DNA of 64,000 bases. It comes from UPXZ01 sp964634605. GTDB taxonomy: Bacteria; Bacteroidota; Bacteroidia; Bacteroidales; Paludibacteraceae. The position numbers and the translations under genes were made by a program. Numbering within the stretch: position 1 is the first letter of the stretch; the number at the start of each line of letters is the position of its first letter. The DNA lies in contig CAZWLJ010000004.1 of NCBI GenBank assembly GCA_964634605.1, positions 62,001 through 126,000 of the forward strand, written 5' to 3'. The notes beneath the pieces are model-generated. The model had not been told where the DNA came from. It did no database searches and saw only the letters and a list, made by a program, of their open reading frames with translations. Positions 61,454 through 64,000 of this stretch are shown in pieces.

Positions 61454-63508
61454 ATGAATTTCCTGCAGCGCACTCCGTTTTTTCGTTTTTTGCTGTTTTT
61501 AGCAGCAGGAATAGTGCTCTTTCAGTTTGTCAGTCTTCCGGATATGGTATTGAAAGTCATTGTGTCTGTGGCGCTTATCGGATTGCTTTGTCATTTCTTT
61601 TTGCTCAAACAGGAAAAGCTGTATCAATTCAGGTGGATTTTCGGATTTTCAGCAGCTTTGCTTTTGCTCACCGCGGGATATATCAGTTCACTTCTATTCG
61701 AGAAAAAGCATTTTTTTCAGGAACTTAACAACAGAGGAATTTATGAGGCAGAACTGCGCTCGGCGCCGGTAGAGAAAGAACGCTCATTCATGTGCAGGGT
61801 AAAATTAATCCGAAAATATGAATCAGGAAAAGCAGAAACATGTGGTGGCACATCCATTATCTATCTGCAAAAAGACAGCGCTGCTGACAAACTTCTATTA
61901 GGCGACCGCTTGCTTTTCGAGGCCGAATTCAAAACACCCGACGGTGTGCAAAATCGGGGCGGATTTGACTATTCCAGGTACCTGAAACGTCAGGGAATAA
62001 ATGCCACAGCGTACATTCCGGCCGAAAAGTGGAAAAAATACGGAAGAAATACATCTTTTGATTTATTACGCCTGGCCGATTATTCCAGAGATTACCTGTT
62101 GAAAATATACCAGAAATTCAACATCGAAGGTGATGAATTTGCCGTACTGGCTGCGCTTACGCTGGGATACACTGATGCCCTGCAACCGGATTTACTGAAA
62201 AGCTACAGTGCTACGGGAGCCACACACATCCTCTCGGTAAGTGGCTTACATGTCGGTATTGTGTATGCCGTCATGTTATTTCTACTGGGTTTCCTTTCGA
62301 AAACGAAAAGACAAAAAATAATCCGGGCAATCATCATAACATTTTTTATCTGGATGTATGCATTCCTGACGGGCATGTCAGCCGCGGTAATGAGAGCTGC
62401 ACTGATGATTACGTTTATGGCAGCCGGTACGTGCTCTGAGAAGAAATCGCAGGTTGTAAACACGGTGCTGATTTCAGCCTTTCTGATGCTTCTGTTCAAT
62501 CCGAATCTGCTGTTCAATATCGGCTTTCAGTTAAGTTATTCGGCTGTTTTGAGCATCTTGTACTTTTATCCTCAAATTTCAAAACTGCTGTATGTAAAAA
62601 ATAAGTTTTTAAAAAAAGTATGGGATCTTGCTGCCGTTTCGGTAGCAGCACAAGTTGGTACAGCCCCTTTTATATTGTACTATTTCCATCAATTCCCGAA
62701 CTATTTTCTGCTTACCAATTTCATTGCCATACCGCTTTCCACAGGAATAATATATCTGGCAATGGCGCTGTTGTTTCTGTCGGGTATTCCTCTCCTCTCC
62801 GGCGGGATAGCTTACCTTCTCAACGGAACAATCAGCTTAATGAATTTTCTTATTGAAAAAATTCAGGAAATACCGGGTTCAATCAGCCAGATACCACTGA
62901 ACGGGATTCAGCTTATATTATGTTTCCTGATGATTTTTTCGCTCAGTGTCTATTTAATCAACCGAAAATACCCCGCGCTTCTCACGGGCCTGACTGCAAT
63001 CCTGCTCATTCTTGTTGTTTATAATATTCAGACATATAACACTTTGAACAGCTCAAGAATGATTGTATTTTCACACAACCGCGTTCCGGTAATAAATTTC
63101 ATCAGCGGAATGAGTAATTTTGTATTTACCACAGACTCGCTTCAGGCTGAGAAAACAGCTTCTTCATACTGGCAAAGCCATTTACTGGATGATCCCGTTT
63201 ATCTGAATCAGTCTGAATGGTATGACGACGGATTTGTATATTTCAGAAATAAACGGATACTGATATTGAAAGACGATTTTCTGAAGAACAAAACAACATC
63301 CGGACCCATTGAAGTGGATTATCTGATTATTACAAACAAGCAAAAACCCAGGATGGAACAAATACTTACCTGCATCCATCCTGAAATGGTGATAGTTGAC
63401 AAAAGCATATCGCAATGGTACACCAGCCATATAAGGGAAATTTGCAGAAGCAGGCAAGTTAAATTTTACTCAGTATCCGAAGCTGGAGCTTACATTACCA
63501 ACCTGTAA
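61454..63508 (+). CDS. comEC: ComEC/Rec2-family DNA uptake channel
   Basis: A 684-residue inner-membrane protein with about ten helices. The N-terminal DUF4131-like segment (about 40-190, with ERSFMCRVKLIRKY) is followed by the Competence domain (about 235-510). The latter contains SATGATHILSVSGLHVGIVYAVMLF and AVMRAALMITFMAAGT, the conserved core of ComEC. The C-terminal 160 residues do not show the metallo-beta-lactamase HxHxDH motif. It should carry single-stranded DNA across the inner membrane during transformation. Confidence 0.93.
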   Translation: MNFLQRTPFFRFLLFLAAGIVLFQFVSLPDMVLKVIVSVALIGLLCHFFLLKQEKLYQFRWIFGFSAALLLLTAGYISSLLFEKKHFFQELNNRGIYEAELRSAPVEKERSFMCRVKLIRKYESGKAETCGGTSIIYLQKDSAADKLLLGDRLLFEAEFKTPDGVQNRGGFDYSRYLKRQGINATAYIPAEKWKKYGRNTSFDLLRLADYSRDYLLKIYQKFNIEGDEFAVLAALTLGYTDALQPDLLKSYSATGATHILSVSGLHVGIVYAVMLFLLGFLSKTKRQKIIRAIIITFFIWMYAFLTGMSAAVMRAALMITFMAAGTCSEKKSQVVNTVLISAFLMLLFNPNLLFNIGFQLSYSAVLSILYFYPQISKLLYVKNKFLKKVWDLAAVSVAAQVGTAPFILYYFHQFPNYFLLTNFIAIPLSTGIIYLAMALLFLSGIPLLSGGIAYLLNGTISLMNFLIEKIQEIPGSISQIPLNGIQLILCFLMIFSLSVYLINRKYPALLTGLTAILLILVVYNIQTYNTLNSSRMIVFSHNRVPVINFISGMSNFVFTTDSLQAEKTASSYWQSHLLDDPVYLNQSEWYDDGFVYFRNKRILILKDDFLKNKTTSGPIEVDYLIITNKQKPRMEQILTCIHPEMVIVDKSISQWYTSHIREICRSRQVKFYSVSEAGAYITNL

Positions 63509-63561
63509 AGTTAAAAATCAATCCTGTTTCAGAATCATATTCAAAGTCGCCGATTTTTTGC

Positions 63562-63569
63562 TATTTTTG
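63562..63569 (+). promoter_or_regulatory. -7 promoter motif for the DHH phosphoesterase gene
   Basis: TATTTTTG fits TAnnTTTG, 28 nt before the start codon. Confidence 0.45.
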
Positions 63570-63596
63570 CATTTTAAATCCTTAAAATAGTGAAAA

Positions 63597-64000
63597 ATGA
63601 TTTCTAAAGTTATCGCCGAAGAGCAAATTCACAAATTAAAACGAGAAATCGAAAACGCAGAGAATATCGTACTTGTCTCACATGTGGGACCGGACGGTGA
63701 TGCTTTGGGTTCTGCACTGGGTATGTGGCATTTTCTGATGACTATCGATAAAACACCGAAAGTTATCGTCCCCACACCGCCACCGAATTTTCTGATGTGG
63801 ATGCCCGGCGCCGATAAAATTATTATTTATACAGAAAATCACGAAGAAGCCGACAGAGTGATTGACGATGCTGAACTTATTCTGGCTGTCGACTTTAATA
63901 CACCAAGCCGGCTGGCAATGATGGCTGATAAAGTAGTGGGTGCAAAAGCACGTAAAATCCTGATTGACCATCACCTGAATCCGAGCCAGGATTTCGTTAA
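63597..64000 (+). CDS. nrnA: DHH-family phosphoesterase (NrnA-like), N-terminal part
   Basis: The window ends within this gene (134 codons visible). The DHH domain signatures are present: HVGPDGDALGS (metal-binding, DxD-type), AVDFNTPSR and LIDHHLN (the DHH motif itself). NrnA-like proteins degrade short RNA oligonucleotides and may dephosphorylate pAp; related proteins cleave cyclic di-AMP products. The C-terminal DHHA1 domain is outside the window. Confidence 0.9.
   Translation, partial: MISKVIAEEQIHKLKREIENAENIVLVSHVGPDGDALGSALGMWHFLMTIDKTPKVIVPTPPPNFLMWMPGADKIIIYTENHEEADRVIDDAELILAVDFNTPSRLAMMADKVVGAKARKILIDHHLNPSQDFV

Noticed and set aside
1..64000. CRISPR arrays, prophage, insertion sequences, integrases or restriction and toxin-antitoxin systems
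   Set aside because: No regularly spaced repeats and no recognisable genes of these classes were found on either strand.

Overview
The window looks like chromosomal DNA of a Bacteroidota bacterium, most likely order Bacteroidales. The evidence is a SusC/SusD pair, a hybrid two-component regulator of the HTCS type, DUF4369/DUF4230/DUF5063/DUF2007 proteins, many Bacteroidota-type -7 promoter motifs (TAnnTTTG) just upstream of genes, and two proteins with type IX secretion (T9SS) C-terminal tails. T9SS cargo argues against Bacteroides itself and fits families such as Paludibacteraceae or Marinilabiliales relatives, but the exact lineage is a guess. A run of exactly 100 Ns at 55884-55983 shows a scaffolded draft assembly. 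No phage, insertion sequence, CRISPR array or rRNA operon was seen.

Layout. 1-5108: a truncated GH31 glycosidase lipoprotein divergent from a full-length HTCS sensor/regulator. 5102-11695 (minus): a long gene train pdxJ - exbB - exbD - tonB-like - DJ-1 family - DUF4369 thioredoxin-like - queG - two short chromate-transporter subunits; nadK is divergent from pdxJ. 12937-17840 (minus): lipoprotein, LolC/E-type permease, rbfA, cysS, TerB/DnaJ protein. 18421-20773 (plus): outer-membrane protein, lipoprotein, DUF4230 protein. 20829-24415 (plus): a vitamin B12 unit with promoter, cobalamin riboswitch, btuB-like receptor, btuG-like surface lipoprotein and a terminator. 24588-30244: DUF2148 and B3/B4 proteins, purM, a DPE2-like malQ and tRNA-Cys.

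30415-36389 (minus): an SDR reductase, then a cytidylyltransferase/oxidoreductase fusion, a CDP-alcohol phosphatidyltransferase and an LPG-synthase-like membrane protein, followed by an ECF sigma factor, a putative anti-sigma protein and a Spy-like periplasmic protein. The middle three genes look like a cassette for attaching an unusual CDP-activated alcohol to a lipid and are the best candidate for undescribed biology here. 36611-42828: MFS transporter, alkyl-purine glycosylase, HerA-like ATPase, LamG protein, GH53 endo-galactanase with a secretion tail, lipocalin. 43124-48478 (minus): a SusC/SusD pair with no enzyme on its strand, then about 750 bp without a gene.

49232-55870: OmpH/Skp chaperone, small membrane protein, superoxide dismutase, SPOR lipoprotein, folK, DUF2007, LpxL-like acyltransferase, DUF5063, DEDDy exonuclease, RlmI-like methyltransferase. 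After the gap: an ECF sigma factor with a 60-residue ORF, a 1138-residue sortilin-like T9SS cargo protein, rpe, comEC and the start of a DHH phosphoesterase. Most of the window is housekeeping and envelope biology. The accessory parts are the glycan-use genes, the B12 unit, the CDP-alcohol cassette and the two sigma-factor loci.
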